In this document: piece by piece, positions 1 to 5,495 of the stretch
Numbering within the stretch: position 1 is the stretch's first letter
Layout of the letters: every line of letters starts with the position of its first letter
From: Paracoccaceae bacterium
GTDB taxonomy: Bacteria; Pseudomonadota; Alphaproteobacteria; Rhodobacterales; Rhodobacteraceae
Direction: 5' to 3'
Assembly: GCA_016764835.1 (NCBI GenBank)
Contig: JAESRD010000259.1
Location: 1 to 11,103, forward strand
DNA length: 11,103 bases
The notes under the pieces: generated by a model
Database searches by the model: none
Seen by the model: only the letters and a program-made list of their open reading frames with translations
What the model was told of the DNA's origin: nothing
Program-made: the position numbers and the translations under genes

Positions 1-12
1 CCGGAGCCCATA

Positions 13-564
13 ATGGCCGATACGCCCGAAACACCCCCCGTCACACCCCCAGCCACACCAAACGGCGCGCTTAATGGCGCCGCTGTTGCCCCTAAAGTCA
101 CGCAAAAGGTTGTCGCTCAGTACATTCGCGACATGTCGTTTGAAAACGTGCTGGCGCAAAAAGGCAGCAAAGGCGATGTGCAGCCCGAAATTTCTGTGCA
201 AGTGAACCTTGATGCCCGCAAGCGCGGCACTGACAACCAGTATGAAGTGATCACCAAGCTGAACATCACGTCCAAGTCCAAGACCGGCGGCGAAGTGCTG
301 TTCGCGCTTGAGCTGGAATATGCTGGTGTGTTTCAGATTGATGGCTTGCCCGAAGAGCAGATGCACCCTTATCTGCTGATCGAATGCCCGCGCATGACTT
401 TCCCGTTTATTCGCCGGATTGTGAGCGATGTCACCCGTGACGGTGGTTTCCCGCCGCTCAACCTCGACTCGATCGACTTTTTGGCGCTGTACCGTGCTGA
501 GATTGCGCGCCGGGTTAAGGAACAGGACGTTGCTGCGGCTTCAACACCGGTTGCCGACGCTTAG
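13..564 (+). CDS. secB: Protein-export chaperone SecB
   Basis: Cytosolic tetrameric chaperone that keeps secretory preproteins unfolded and delivers them to SecA. The SecB core is plain from YIRDMSFEN (residues 37-45), [11 protein letters not shown] (118-128) and [10 protein letters not shown] (147-156), the family's most conserved blocks. The protein has 183 residues against about 155 in E. coli. The excess is mainly a Pro/Thr/Ala-rich, probably disordered N-terminal extension of about 28 residues, plus a short Ala-rich tail. The ATG is preceded by GGAG at 3-6 with a 6-nt spacer, which supports this start. It is the only plus-strand gene left of the putative origin, and its stop overlaps the stop of the convergent dnaQ by 2 nt, leaving no room for an intrinsic terminator. 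Family assignment is secure; its promoter lies outside the window. Confidence 0.97.
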   Translation: MADTPETPPVTPPATPNGALNGAAVAPKVTQKVVAQYIRDMSFENVLAQKGSKGDVQPEISVQVNLDARKRGTDNQYEVITKLNITSKSKTGGEVLFALELEYAGVFQIDGLPEEQMHPYLLIECPRMTFPFIRRIVSDVTRDGGFPPLNLDSIDFLALYRAEIARRVKEQDVAAASTPVADA

Positions 565-1247
565 TCTTTGCGCCAAAGTGCGGCATCGCCGAGCTTTTTG
601 ACAAATGCGTCATGCGCCTCTTGTTCTTGTGCTGTTATGCGCGAGCCGAGGGGCGCAACCCGCGCAGAGGGTCGCCAGTCGGCGATATCTTCGCCCTTTG
701 ATTTGCGCTGACCGCCAGCCAATACTAGGTCTGGCTGTCGTCCGCCGATCAGCTCCAAACACACTTCCGCCAATATTTCGCTATCGAGCAACGCGCCGTG
801 CAAGGTGCGCGACGAATTGTCGATGCCGAAACGGCGGCAAAGCGCATCAAGCGAGGCCGGTGAGCCGGGGAACTTTTTGCGAGCCATGGCCAGAGTATCG
901 AGCGATTGGCTCATGGGCAGAGGCGGCATGTCGAGCCAGCCCAGCTCTGCGTTTAGGAACTTCATGTCAAAGCTGGCATTGTGAATGACCAGCGTTGAAT
1001 CCCCAATAAACTTGAGAAACGCCTCGGCGATATCTGCGAAAAGCGGCTTGGTGGACAGGAACTCTTCGCTCAGGCCATGGATGGCAAAGGCGCCTTCGGG
1101 CATGTCGCGTTTTGGGTTGATATATTGGTGATAGGTGCGGCCGGTGGGCAGATGGCCCTCTAGCTCAACCGCGCCGATCTCAACAATCCGGTCGCCCTCG
1201 CCCGGCTCAAATCCGGTGGTTTCTGTGTCGAGCACGATTTCACGCAT
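561..1247 (-). CDS. dnaQ: DNA polymerase III epsilon subunit (3'-5' proofreading exonuclease)
   Basis: DEDDh-type exonuclease, expected to proofread within the Pol III core. All five catalytic residues are visible: D7 and E9 in the LDTET motif (Exo I), D94 in HNASFD (Exo II), and H150 and D155 in the LHGALLDSE block (Exo III). At 228 residues it is close to the usual epsilon length, and the C-terminal 50 residues form the less conserved tail that in E. coli binds the alpha subunit. The ATG lies 8 nt after a GGAAAGG-like Shine-Dalgarno sequence on the minus strand. The gene overlaps the upstream coaE end by 8 nt, so translation is probably coupled. It is the last gene of the maf-aroE-coaE-dnaQ operon and converges on secB. 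Some alphaproteobacteria carry more than one DnaQ-like exonuclease, so whether this is the main epsilon is an inference from context. Confidence 0.95.
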   Translation of the reverse strand: MREIVLDTETTGFEPGEGDRIVEIGAVELEGHLPTGRTYHQYINPKRDMPEGAFAIHGLSEEFLSTKPLFADIAEAFLKFIGDSTLVIHNASFDMKFLNAELGWLDMPPLPMSQSLDTLAMARKKFPGSPASLDALCRRFGIDNSSRTLHGALLDSEILAEVCLELIGGRQPDLVLAGGQRKSKGEDIADWRPSARVAPLGSRITAQEQEAHDAFVKKLGDAALWRKD

Positions 1248-1830
1248 TGGGCGTACCTTTCCGAAGGTCTGCTATTATTTCATCGACGCGGGCTTGGGCT
1301 GCCTCGAGGTTTGTGGTCTCGATTATGTAATCAGCGCGGGCGCGTTTCTCGGCGTCTGGCATTTGGCGGGCCAATATCGCGTCAAGCTTGGCGCGGGTCA
1401 TGCCGGGGCGCTCTAGCACGCGGCGGGCTTGTTCAGCAGGCGGTGCGGTTACGACGGCGACGGCGGTGAGCCAGTCTTGGGCGTTTTTCTCAAACAGCAG
1501 CGGAATGTCGAGGACGGCGATGTCGGCCTGCGCGGCGGCTAGGAATTCGGCGCGGTCTTGGACGACCAGCGGATGAACGATGGCTTCGATTTGTTTCATC
1601 GCATCAGGGGTTTGCGCGAGGATCGCTGAGAGCGCTGGGCGTGAGACCGCACCGTCGAGGATCGCTGTTGGGAAAGCCAAGCCCATTGGGGTGACGGCCC
1701 CACCGCCGGGCGCATAAGCGCGGTGCACCGCGGCGTCAGCGTCCCATACCGGCAGGCCACGTGCGGCAAACATCGCAGCAGTAGTTGATTTTCCCATGCC
1801 GATGGAGCCGGTTAGGCCAAGGGTGATCAT
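1240..1830 (-). CDS. coaE: Dephospho-CoA kinase
   Basis: Catalyses the last step of coenzyme A synthesis, ATP-dependent phosphorylation of the 3'-hydroxyl of dephospho-CoA, in the cytosol. The P-loop GSIGMGKS occupies residues 8-15. It is followed by the family's WDAD segment (29-32), the HP pair at 86-87, LDIPLLFE (107-114) that helps bind dephospho-CoA, and the lid-like region [14 protein letters not shown] (155-168). Length of 196 residues is normal. The start codon overlaps the aroE stop as ATGA, with no strong Shine-Dalgarno sequence, which suggests coupled translation. The 3' end overlaps dnaQ by 8 nt. No key residue is missing. Confidence 0.97.
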   Translation of the reverse strand: MITLGLTGSIGMGKSTTAAMFAARGLPVWDADAAVHRAYAPGGGAVTPMGLAFPTAILDGAVSRPALSAILAQTPDAMKQIEAIVHPLVVQDRAEFLAAAQADIAVLDIPLLFEKNAQDWLTAVAVVTAPPAEQARRVLERPGMTRAKLDAILARQMPDAEKRARADYIIETTNLEAAQARVDEIIADLRKGTPNA

Positions 1831-2663
1831 CCGTTTAAGATCGCGGCGCGAGCGGCATCATTAACTTCGGGGCGTTTGCCGAACCACCGCTCAAAGCCGG
1901 GCACAGCTTGGTGCAGGAGCATGCCAAGGCCATCAACGGTGATACAGCCTGCGGCTTCGGCCTCTTGTAGGAGGTGGGTTTGCAGCGGCGCATAGACGAG
2001 ATCTGTGACCACGGTGCCCGCGCGTAGCCCATCAAGCGGCACGCGCAGCTCTGGACAGCCGGTCATGCCGAGCGAGGTTGTGTTGATCACGGTGGCAGCG
2101 TCTTCGAGCAGATTACCGGCCTGCACCCAGTCATAGACCGTAATTTTGGAGCCAAACTCAAACTTGAGCGCTTCGGCTTTGGTGCGGGTGCGGTTGGTCA
2201 GGTTGATCTCTGTGGCCCCGGCATCAAGCAAGGCGGTAATAATCGCGCGGGACGCGCCCCCTGCCCCGAGCACCACGGCTGGGCCTGCACCCGCCTGCCA
2301 GCCCGGCGCGTTTTGGCGCAAGTTTTCTAGGAAACCGATGCCGTCAGTATTGTCGGCATGAATGCGGCCATCGGGGCCAAAGCTGAGCGTATTGGCGGCG
2401 CCAATAAGAATAGCCCGATCAGAGACCTGATCGGCGATTTTGAGCGCTGTTACCTTATGCGGAATGGTCACATTGGCACCGGTGAAGCCCATTTTAGGCA
2501 TGATGCGCAAAACCTGCTCAAGGTCGCCATCGAGTACATGCATTGGCACATAATCACCGGGCAGCCCGTAAGTGCGCAGCCAGTGTTTATGCAAAAGCGG
2601 CGATTTGCTGTGAGCGATCGGGTTGCCGATCACGCCAGCAAGGGGGATCGTTTTATGTGTCAT
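1827..2663 (-). CDS. aroE: Shikimate dehydrogenase (NADP+)
   Basis: Reduces 3-dehydroshikimate to shikimate with NADPH in the aromatic amino acid pathway. Shikimate-binding and catalytic signatures are present: NPIAHSKSP (14-22), NVTIPHK with catalytic K70, and ADNTDGIGF with D107. The Rossmann part carries GAGGAS (133-138) and NRT (157-159), consistent with NADP+ use. The protein has 278 residues, typical of AroE. The frame stays open another 60 codons upstream (to 2843), but that extension is low-complexity, Arg-rich and antisense-like. The ATG at 2663 overlaps the maf stop as ATGA and gives the normal AroE N-terminus, so I chose it. It lies in an operon between maf and coaE with 4-nt overlaps on both sides. 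Confidence 0.97.
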   Translation of the reverse strand: MTHKTIPLAGVIGNPIAHSKSPLLHKHWLRTYGLPGDYVPMHVLDGDLEQVLRIMPKMGFTGANVTIPHKVTALKIADQVSDRAILIGAANTLSFGPDGRIHADNTDGIGFLENLRQNAPGWQAGAGPAVVLGAGGASRAIITALLDAGATEINLTNRTRTKAEALKFEFGSKITVYDWVQAGNLLEDAATVINTTSLGMTGCPELRVPLDGLRAGTVVTDLVYAPLQTHLLQEAEAAGCITVDGLGMLLHQAVPGFERWFGKRPEVNDAARAAILNG

Positions 2664-3259
2664 GTGCTTAGTGTTCCGCGTTGGGCCAGATAAGACAAGA
2701 GCGGCAGCAAAGGCAGGCCGAGAACCGAGAAATAATCGCCCTGTATTGCCGAAAAGAGACGCACGCCTTCTTCTTCGAGTTTGTATGCGCCGGGCGAGGC
2801 CGAGATACCGGGCCAGTTGCGGGTGACATATTGGCTGAGCCAATCATCGGACATAGTGTGCATGGTCAGGCGCACCGGGCCAACATGACGCCAAACCGGC
2901 TGGCCATTATCATAGACAACCACGGCGGAGAGCAGCTGATGAGTTTTGCCGTTGAGCTGGTGCAGCTGGGCGAGCGCTTGCTCCGGGCTGGTCGGCTTTG
3001 AGAGTATCTCTTTGCCAATGGCGAGGATCTGGTCACAACCAATGACCAGCGCATTGGGGGCTTTGGCGGCGGCGCGCGCGGCTTTCATCTCGGCCAAAGC
3101 ATCGGCTATATCGCGCGGCGTAGCTTGCTCATGGAGGAGGGACCGGCGTATGTTTTGCTCATCGACCTTTACTGGCAGAGTGCTAAATTGAAGCCCGGCA
3201 CGGGTGAGCAGCTCAGCGCGAATGGCTGAACCGGAAGCGAGGATGATCTCTTTGGCCAT
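2660..3259 (-). CDS. maf: Maf family nucleoside triphosphate pyrophosphatase
   Basis: Maf/HAM1-fold house-cleaning enzyme that hydrolyses non-canonical or modified nucleoside triphosphates to monophosphates plus pyrophosphate. In other bacteria Maf proteins are also linked to septum inhibition. Visible signatures are the N-terminal ASGSAIR loop (8-14; SxSxxR as in the family), VDE (32-34), IGCDQ with the likely catalytic D76, SKP (87-89), GKTHQLLSA (104-112) and GDYFSVLGLPL (174-184). Length of 199 residues is normal. I cannot confidently separate the YceF-like (m7GTP) from the YhdE-like (dTTP/UTP) subclass. It is the first gene of the leftward operon. A perfect DnaA box covers the 8 nt upstream of the ATG and its first base, and no clear Shine-Dalgarno sequence is visible. 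Its stop overlaps the aroE start as ATGA. Confidence 0.93.
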   Translation of the reverse strand: MAKEIILASGSAIRAELLTRAGLQFSTLPVKVDEQNIRRSLLHEQATPRDIADALAEMKAARAAAKAPNALVIGCDQILAIGKEILSKPTSPEQALAQLHQLNGKTHQLLSAVVVYDNGQPVWRHVGPVRLTMHTMSDDWLSQYVTRNWPGISASPGAYKLEEEGVRLFSAIQGDYFSVLGLPLLPLLSYLAQRGTLST

Positions 3260-3267
3260 GTGGATAA
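3259..3267 (-). promoter_or_regulatory. Perfect DnaA box overlapping the maf start codon
   Basis: TGTGGATAA here is the exact complement of the consensus TTATCCACA. It covers the first base of the maf ATG and the 8 nt before it, exactly where a Shine-Dalgarno sequence would be expected. It marks the left edge of the origin; DnaA bound here could also affect maf transcription (inference). Confidence 0.8.
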
Positions 3268-3331
3268 ATCTTGCGTAACTATGGGGATGAAGTGGGGGCG
3301 AAATAGGTGAGATTTACGTTTTGGTAAGCTT

Positions 3332-3340
3332 TGGGGATAA
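3332..3340 (-). promoter_or_regulatory. DnaA box, 8/9 match
   Basis: TGGGGATAA differs from the reverse-orientation consensus TGTGGATAA at one position. An identical copy lies at 3404-3412, suggesting a repeated lineage-specific variant rather than chance. It shares orientation with most other boxes in the left and central part of the origin. Confidence 0.6.
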
Positions 3341-3380
3341 AGCCTAACAAGATGTAAACAAATATCCAAGATTGTTCCAC

Positions 3381-3412
3381 CGTGGATAAGGATAAGTTTT
3401 GCATGGGGATAA
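3381..3412 (-). promoter_or_regulatory. Cluster of three closely spaced DnaA boxes
   Basis: Three same-orientation boxes are packed into 32 bp: CGTGGATAA (3381-3389, 8/9), an overlapping weaker TAAGGATAA (3387-3395, 7/9) and TGGGGATAA (3404-3412, 8/9). Close spacing of strong and weak boxes is typical of cooperative DnaA assembly sites. That these bind DnaA is inferred from sequence only. Confidence 0.6.
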
Positions 3413-3429
3413 AGTCAGTGTTACGGACC

Positions 3430-3442
3430 TATCAACAGTTTA
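3430..3442 (+). promoter_or_regulatory. IHF-binding site (perfect consensus match)
   Basis: TATCAACAGTTTA matches the IHF consensus WATCAANNNNTTR at every defined position. It lies between the central DnaA box cluster and the unwinding region, where an IHF bend would bring the two together. IHF is a known component of origin complexes in E. coli and Caulobacter; a role here is inferred. A TTAA that could be half of a CtrA site overlaps its end (3440-3443), but the second half is poor. Confidence 0.55.
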
Positions 3443-3507
3443 ACGTATTGTTTTATCTTAGTTTTACGTAGTTATTCAACCTGAGGATAGCCCTGCGGAG
3501 AACTTAA

Positions 3508-3512
3508 GAGTC
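3508..3512. promoter_or_regulatory. GANTC methylation site (CcrM target) in the origin
   Basis: GAGTC is the only GANTC I find in the intergenic origin region. It lies 5 bp left of the rightmost DnaA box. CcrM methylates GANTC in most alphaproteobacteria, so the site could report replication state. A single 5-bp match is weak evidence by itself. Confidence 0.4.
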
Positions 3513-3517
3513 CGAAC

Positions 3518-3526
3518 TTATCCACC
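3518..3526 (+). promoter_or_regulatory. Rightmost DnaA box, 8/9, opposite orientation
   Basis: TTATCCACC differs from TTATCCACA only at the last base. It points toward the A/T-rich tract, opposite to the other strong boxes. Its position directly before the CTA repeats makes it the likely anchor from which DnaA loads onto the unwinding strand. Confidence 0.7.
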
Positions 3527-3566
3527 GCACTAACTACTACTATCTTTCTATATATATATTTATATT
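3527..3566 (+). other. Candidate DNA-unwinding element with DnaA-trio repeats
   Basis: After the DnaA box comes a short GC-containing spacer, a CTA at 3530-3532, three tandem CTA triplets at 3534-3542, then a tract at 3541-3566 with only two G/C bases in 26, including alternating TA. On the opposite strand the triplets read 3'-GAT-5', the DnaA-trio unit described in B. subtilis, where DnaA forms a filament on single-stranded DNA. The order box, spacer, trios, A/T tract matches that basal unwinding element. Assignment is by pattern only. Confidence 0.65.
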
Positions 3567-3594
3567 AGGAGGAAGAACCCGAGGGAGAGATATC

Positions 3595-4059
3595 GTGATC
3601 AACTGGCTAGTCGATGCATTGTCACAGCTCTACCCATGGATCAAAGCACTGCATATTGCTGCGGTGATTTCGTGGATGGCGGGCATGTTCTATCTGCCAA
3701 GATTGTTTGTCTATCACGTGGAACGAGCGGAGGAAGGCTCGCAAAGTGCGCAAACATTTGAGCTGATGGAGGAACGGCTTTTGAGGATCATTATGCGGCC
3801 CGCGATGTTGGCAACTTGGTTGTTTGGGCTAATGCTGGCTTTCACGCCGGGGGTGGTTGAATGGGCCGAAGCCTGGCCTTGGGTAAAGACCGGATCGGTG
3901 ATCGCGATGACGGCAGTGCATGGCTGGTTGTCGTTGCAGCAAAAGCAGATTGCCACTGGCAAGAACCGCTATGCCGGCCGCACATTTCGCATGGTCAATG
4001 AGATCCCGACAGTTTTGATGTTGATCATCGTGGTTATGGTGGTGGTACGGCCGTTCTAG
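3595..4059 (+). CDS. hemJ: Protoporphyrinogen IX oxidase HemJ
   Basis: Inner-membrane enzyme oxidising protoporphyrinogen IX to protoporphyrin IX, the penultimate step of heme synthesis, in bacteria lacking HemG/HemY. The 154-residue protein is strongly hydrophobic with about four membrane segments (roughly 15-37, 66-84, 97-115, 136-152). It contains the family signature KALHIAAVISWMAGMFYLPR (residues 17-36) with the conserved H20, the LLRIIMRPAM block (62-71), and K98 in WPWVK. A conserved His and Lys are reported as essential and heme-linked in HemJ. The start is GTG with GGAG at 3584-3587 and a 7-nt spacer. A perfect AGGAGG at 3567-3572 is too far upstream to serve this start. It is the first gene right of the putative oriC, the position long labelled RP001 in alphaproteobacteria. 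Confidence 0.93.
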   Translation: MINWLVDALSQLYPWIKALHIAAVISWMAGMFYLPRLFVYHVERAEEGSQSAQTFELMEERLLRIIMRPAMLATWLFGLMLAFTPGVVEWAEAWPWVKTGSVIAMTAVHGWLSLQQKQIATGKNRYAGRTFRMVNEIPTVLMLIIVVMVVVRPF

Positions 4060-4080
4060 GCGGGGCTAGAGGGGCGAGGA

Positions 4081-4109
4081 TTGACATTGGGACCTGCGGG
4101 GCCTATTTG
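4081..4109 (+). promoter_or_regulatory. Candidate sigma-70-type promoter for rho
   Basis: A perfect -35 hexamer TTGACA (4081-4086) is followed after 17 nt by TATTTG (4104-4109), which keeps the TAT of the -10 element but is otherwise poor. It lies in the 131-bp hemJ-rho gap and would start transcription near 4117, giving a leader of roughly 75 nt. Readthrough from hemJ is an alternative. Confidence 0.4.
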
Positions 4110-4130
4110 ACCGCTGTTGCCCCGTCCGGG

Positions 4131-4140
4131 GTAAATTTAC
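4131..4140. repeat. 10-bp palindrome in the rho leader
   Basis: GTAAATTTAC is a perfect palindrome about 50 bp before the rho start and just downstream of the candidate promoter. It directly follows a short CCCC/GGGG inverted repeat (4120-4123 with 4128-4131). It could be an operator or part of a leader structure. No regulator is recognised, and a 10-bp palindrome can arise by chance. Confidence 0.35.
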
Positions 4141-4190
4141 AGACCTAAAAATTTATTGATGCGGCCATAAGCGCCGAGACAGGACCACCC

Positions 4191-5465
4191 ATGTCAACTG
4201 ATCGCCTTAACCTTGCTGATCTGAAGGCGACAAGCCCCAAAGACCTTTTGGCCATGGCTGAAGAGCTAGAGATTGAAAACGCGTCTACCATGCGCAAAGG
4301 CGACATCATGTTTGCCATTCTCAAAGAGCGGGCCGAAGAAGATTGGATCATCGGCGGCGAGGGTGTGCTTGAAGTTCTAAAGGATGGTTTTGGTTTCTTG
4401 CGCTCGCCAGAGGCCAACTATCTGGCCGGGCCGGATGATATTTATGTATCAACAGATATGATCCGTAAACACGGGATGCGCACGGGCGACACTGTTGAAG
4501 GTGTTATGAAAGAACCTGCTGATAATGAGCGTTATTTCGCGCTGGTCTCGGTTGAGTATATCAACTTCCAAGACCCCGAAAAGACGCTGCATAAGGTTGC
4601 GTTTGAGAACCTAACGCCGCTCTACCCTGACCGGCCACTGAAGATGGAAATCGAGGGCGATCCGACGATCAAGGACCGCTCTGCGCGGATTATTGATCTG
4701 GTCGCGCCGATTGGCATGGGGCAGCGTTGCTTGATCGTGGCGCCGCCGCGGACTGGTAAAACGGTTCTGCTGCAAAATATTGCTCATTCGATTGAGAAAA
4801 ATTACCCCGATGTTTATCTGATCGTTTTGCTGATTGATGAGCGGCCAGAGGAAGTGACCGACATGCAGCGCTCTGTGAAGGGTGAAGTTGTGTCGTCAAC
4901 ATTTGATGAGCCAGCGACACGCCACGTTGCGGTATCCGAGATGGTGATCGAAAAGGCCAAAAGGCTGGTTGAGCATAAGCGGGATGTTGTGATCTTGCTC
5001 GACTCGATTACCCGTCTTGGCCGTGCGTTTAACACCGTTGTGCCATCGTCAGGCAAGGTTCTGACCGGTGGTGTTGATGCGAATGCTCTGCAGCGGCCAA
5101 AGCGGTTCTTTGGTGCGGCGCGTAACATTGAAGAAGGCGGCTCTTTGACGATTATCGCCACGGCGCTGATCGATACAGGTAGCCGGATGGATGAGGTGAT
5201 CTTTGAAGAATTCAAAGGCACTGGTAACAGCGAGATCGTGCTTGACCGTAAGGTTGCCGATAAGCGGGTCTTCCCGGCGATGGATATTATTAAATCAGGT
5301 ACGCGTAAGGAAGAGTTGCTGGTGAACAAGGTTGATCTGCAGAAGACCTATGTGCTGCGGCGGATCCTTAACCCAATGGGCACCACAGATGCAATTGAGT
5401 TCCTGATCTCGAAGTTGAAGCAGACAAAGACGAATGCTGACTTCTTTGACTCGATGAATACCTAG
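4191..5465 (+). CDS. rho: Transcription termination factor Rho
   Basis: Hexameric RNA-dependent ATPase/translocase that terminates transcription. Domains in order: N-terminal Rho domain with helical [20 protein letters not shown] (residues 11-30), cold-shock-like RNA-binding fold with GFGFLR (66-71) and DIYVS (83-87), then the RecA-type motor with Walker A APPRTGKT (184-191), Walker B VVILLDS (266-272, D271), the Q-loop region [20 protein letters not shown] (293-312) and the R-loop KGTGNSE (342-348). Length of 424 residues is close to E. coli (419). The start is an ATG with a modest AGGA Shine-Dalgarno sequence. It opens the series rho-mnmE-mnmG-rsmG-parA-parB and has its own leader with a candidate promoter. 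Rho is autoregulated by attenuation in E. coli, so leader control here is plausible but unproven. Confidence 0.98.
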   Translation: MSTDRLNLADLKATSPKDLLAMAEELEIENASTMRKGDIMFAILKERAEEDWIIGGEGVLEVLKDGFGFLRSPEANYLAGPDDIYVSTDMIRKHGMRTGDTVEGVMKEPADNERYFALVSVEYINFQDPEKTLHKVAFENLTPLYPDRPLKMEIEGDPTIKDRSARIIDLVAPIGMGQRCLIVAPPRTGKTVLLQNIAHSIEKNYPDVYLIVLLIDERPEEVTDMQRSVKGEVVSSTFDEPATRHVAVSEMVIEKAKRLVEHKRDVVILLDSITRLGRAFNTVVPSSGKVLTGGVDANALQRPKRFFGAARNIEEGGSLTIIATALIDTGSRMDEVIFEEFKGTGNSEIVLDRKVADKRVFPAMDIIKSGTRKEELLVNKVDLQKTYVLRRILNPMGTTDAIEFLISKLKQTKTNADFFDSMNT

Positions 5466-5495
5466 ATAAACATTTGATATTATAGGCTTAGATTG

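Larger units (their letters stand above)
3259..3594. other. oriC: Putative chromosomal replication origin (oriC)
   Basis: The longest gene-free interval in the window separates leftward maf from rightward hemJ, so transcription diverges here. It is clearly more AT-rich than its flanks. I see one perfect DnaA box (3259-3267), four boxes with one mismatch (3332-3340, 3381-3389, 3404-3412, 3518-3526) and weaker 7/9 copies at 3282-3290, 3387-3395 and 3482-3490. It also has a perfect IHF consensus match, one GANTC site and a terminal A/T tract. It is known that in Caulobacter and Rickettsia oriC sits beside the hemJ homologue (RP001), with hemE on the other side. Here hemJ keeps that position while maf takes the other flank. 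The function is inferred from these signals and from parAB and parS nearby; no experiment or skew calculation was available. Confidence 0.87.

Noticed and set aside
2664..2843. N-terminal extension of the aroE frame by 60 codons
   Set aside because: The extension is Arg-rich, lies antisense-like over the 3' part of maf and is unlike AroE. The ATG at 2663 gives the normal N-terminus and an ATGA overlap with maf.
3372..3389. Interrupted palindrome TTGTTCCAC-CGTGGATAA resembling a parS site
   Set aside because: An extra C breaks the CACGTG core and the right half is better explained as a DnaA box; two perfect parS sites exist elsewhere.
3468..3537. Inverted repeat GTAGTTA (3468-3474) / TAACTAC (3531-3537)
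   Set aside because: Seven bases across a 56-nt gap in AT-rich DNA is expected by chance, and the right arm is already explained by the CTA repeats.
4060..4080. Possible intrinsic terminator after hemJ
   Set aside because: The sequence is G-rich on one strand with no inverted arm followed by a T-run; no terminator can be supported.
4814..5329. 171-codon minus-strand open frame opposite rho
   Set aside because: Lies wholly within the conserved Rho motor domain and its translation shows only Ser/Thr-rich compositional bias.
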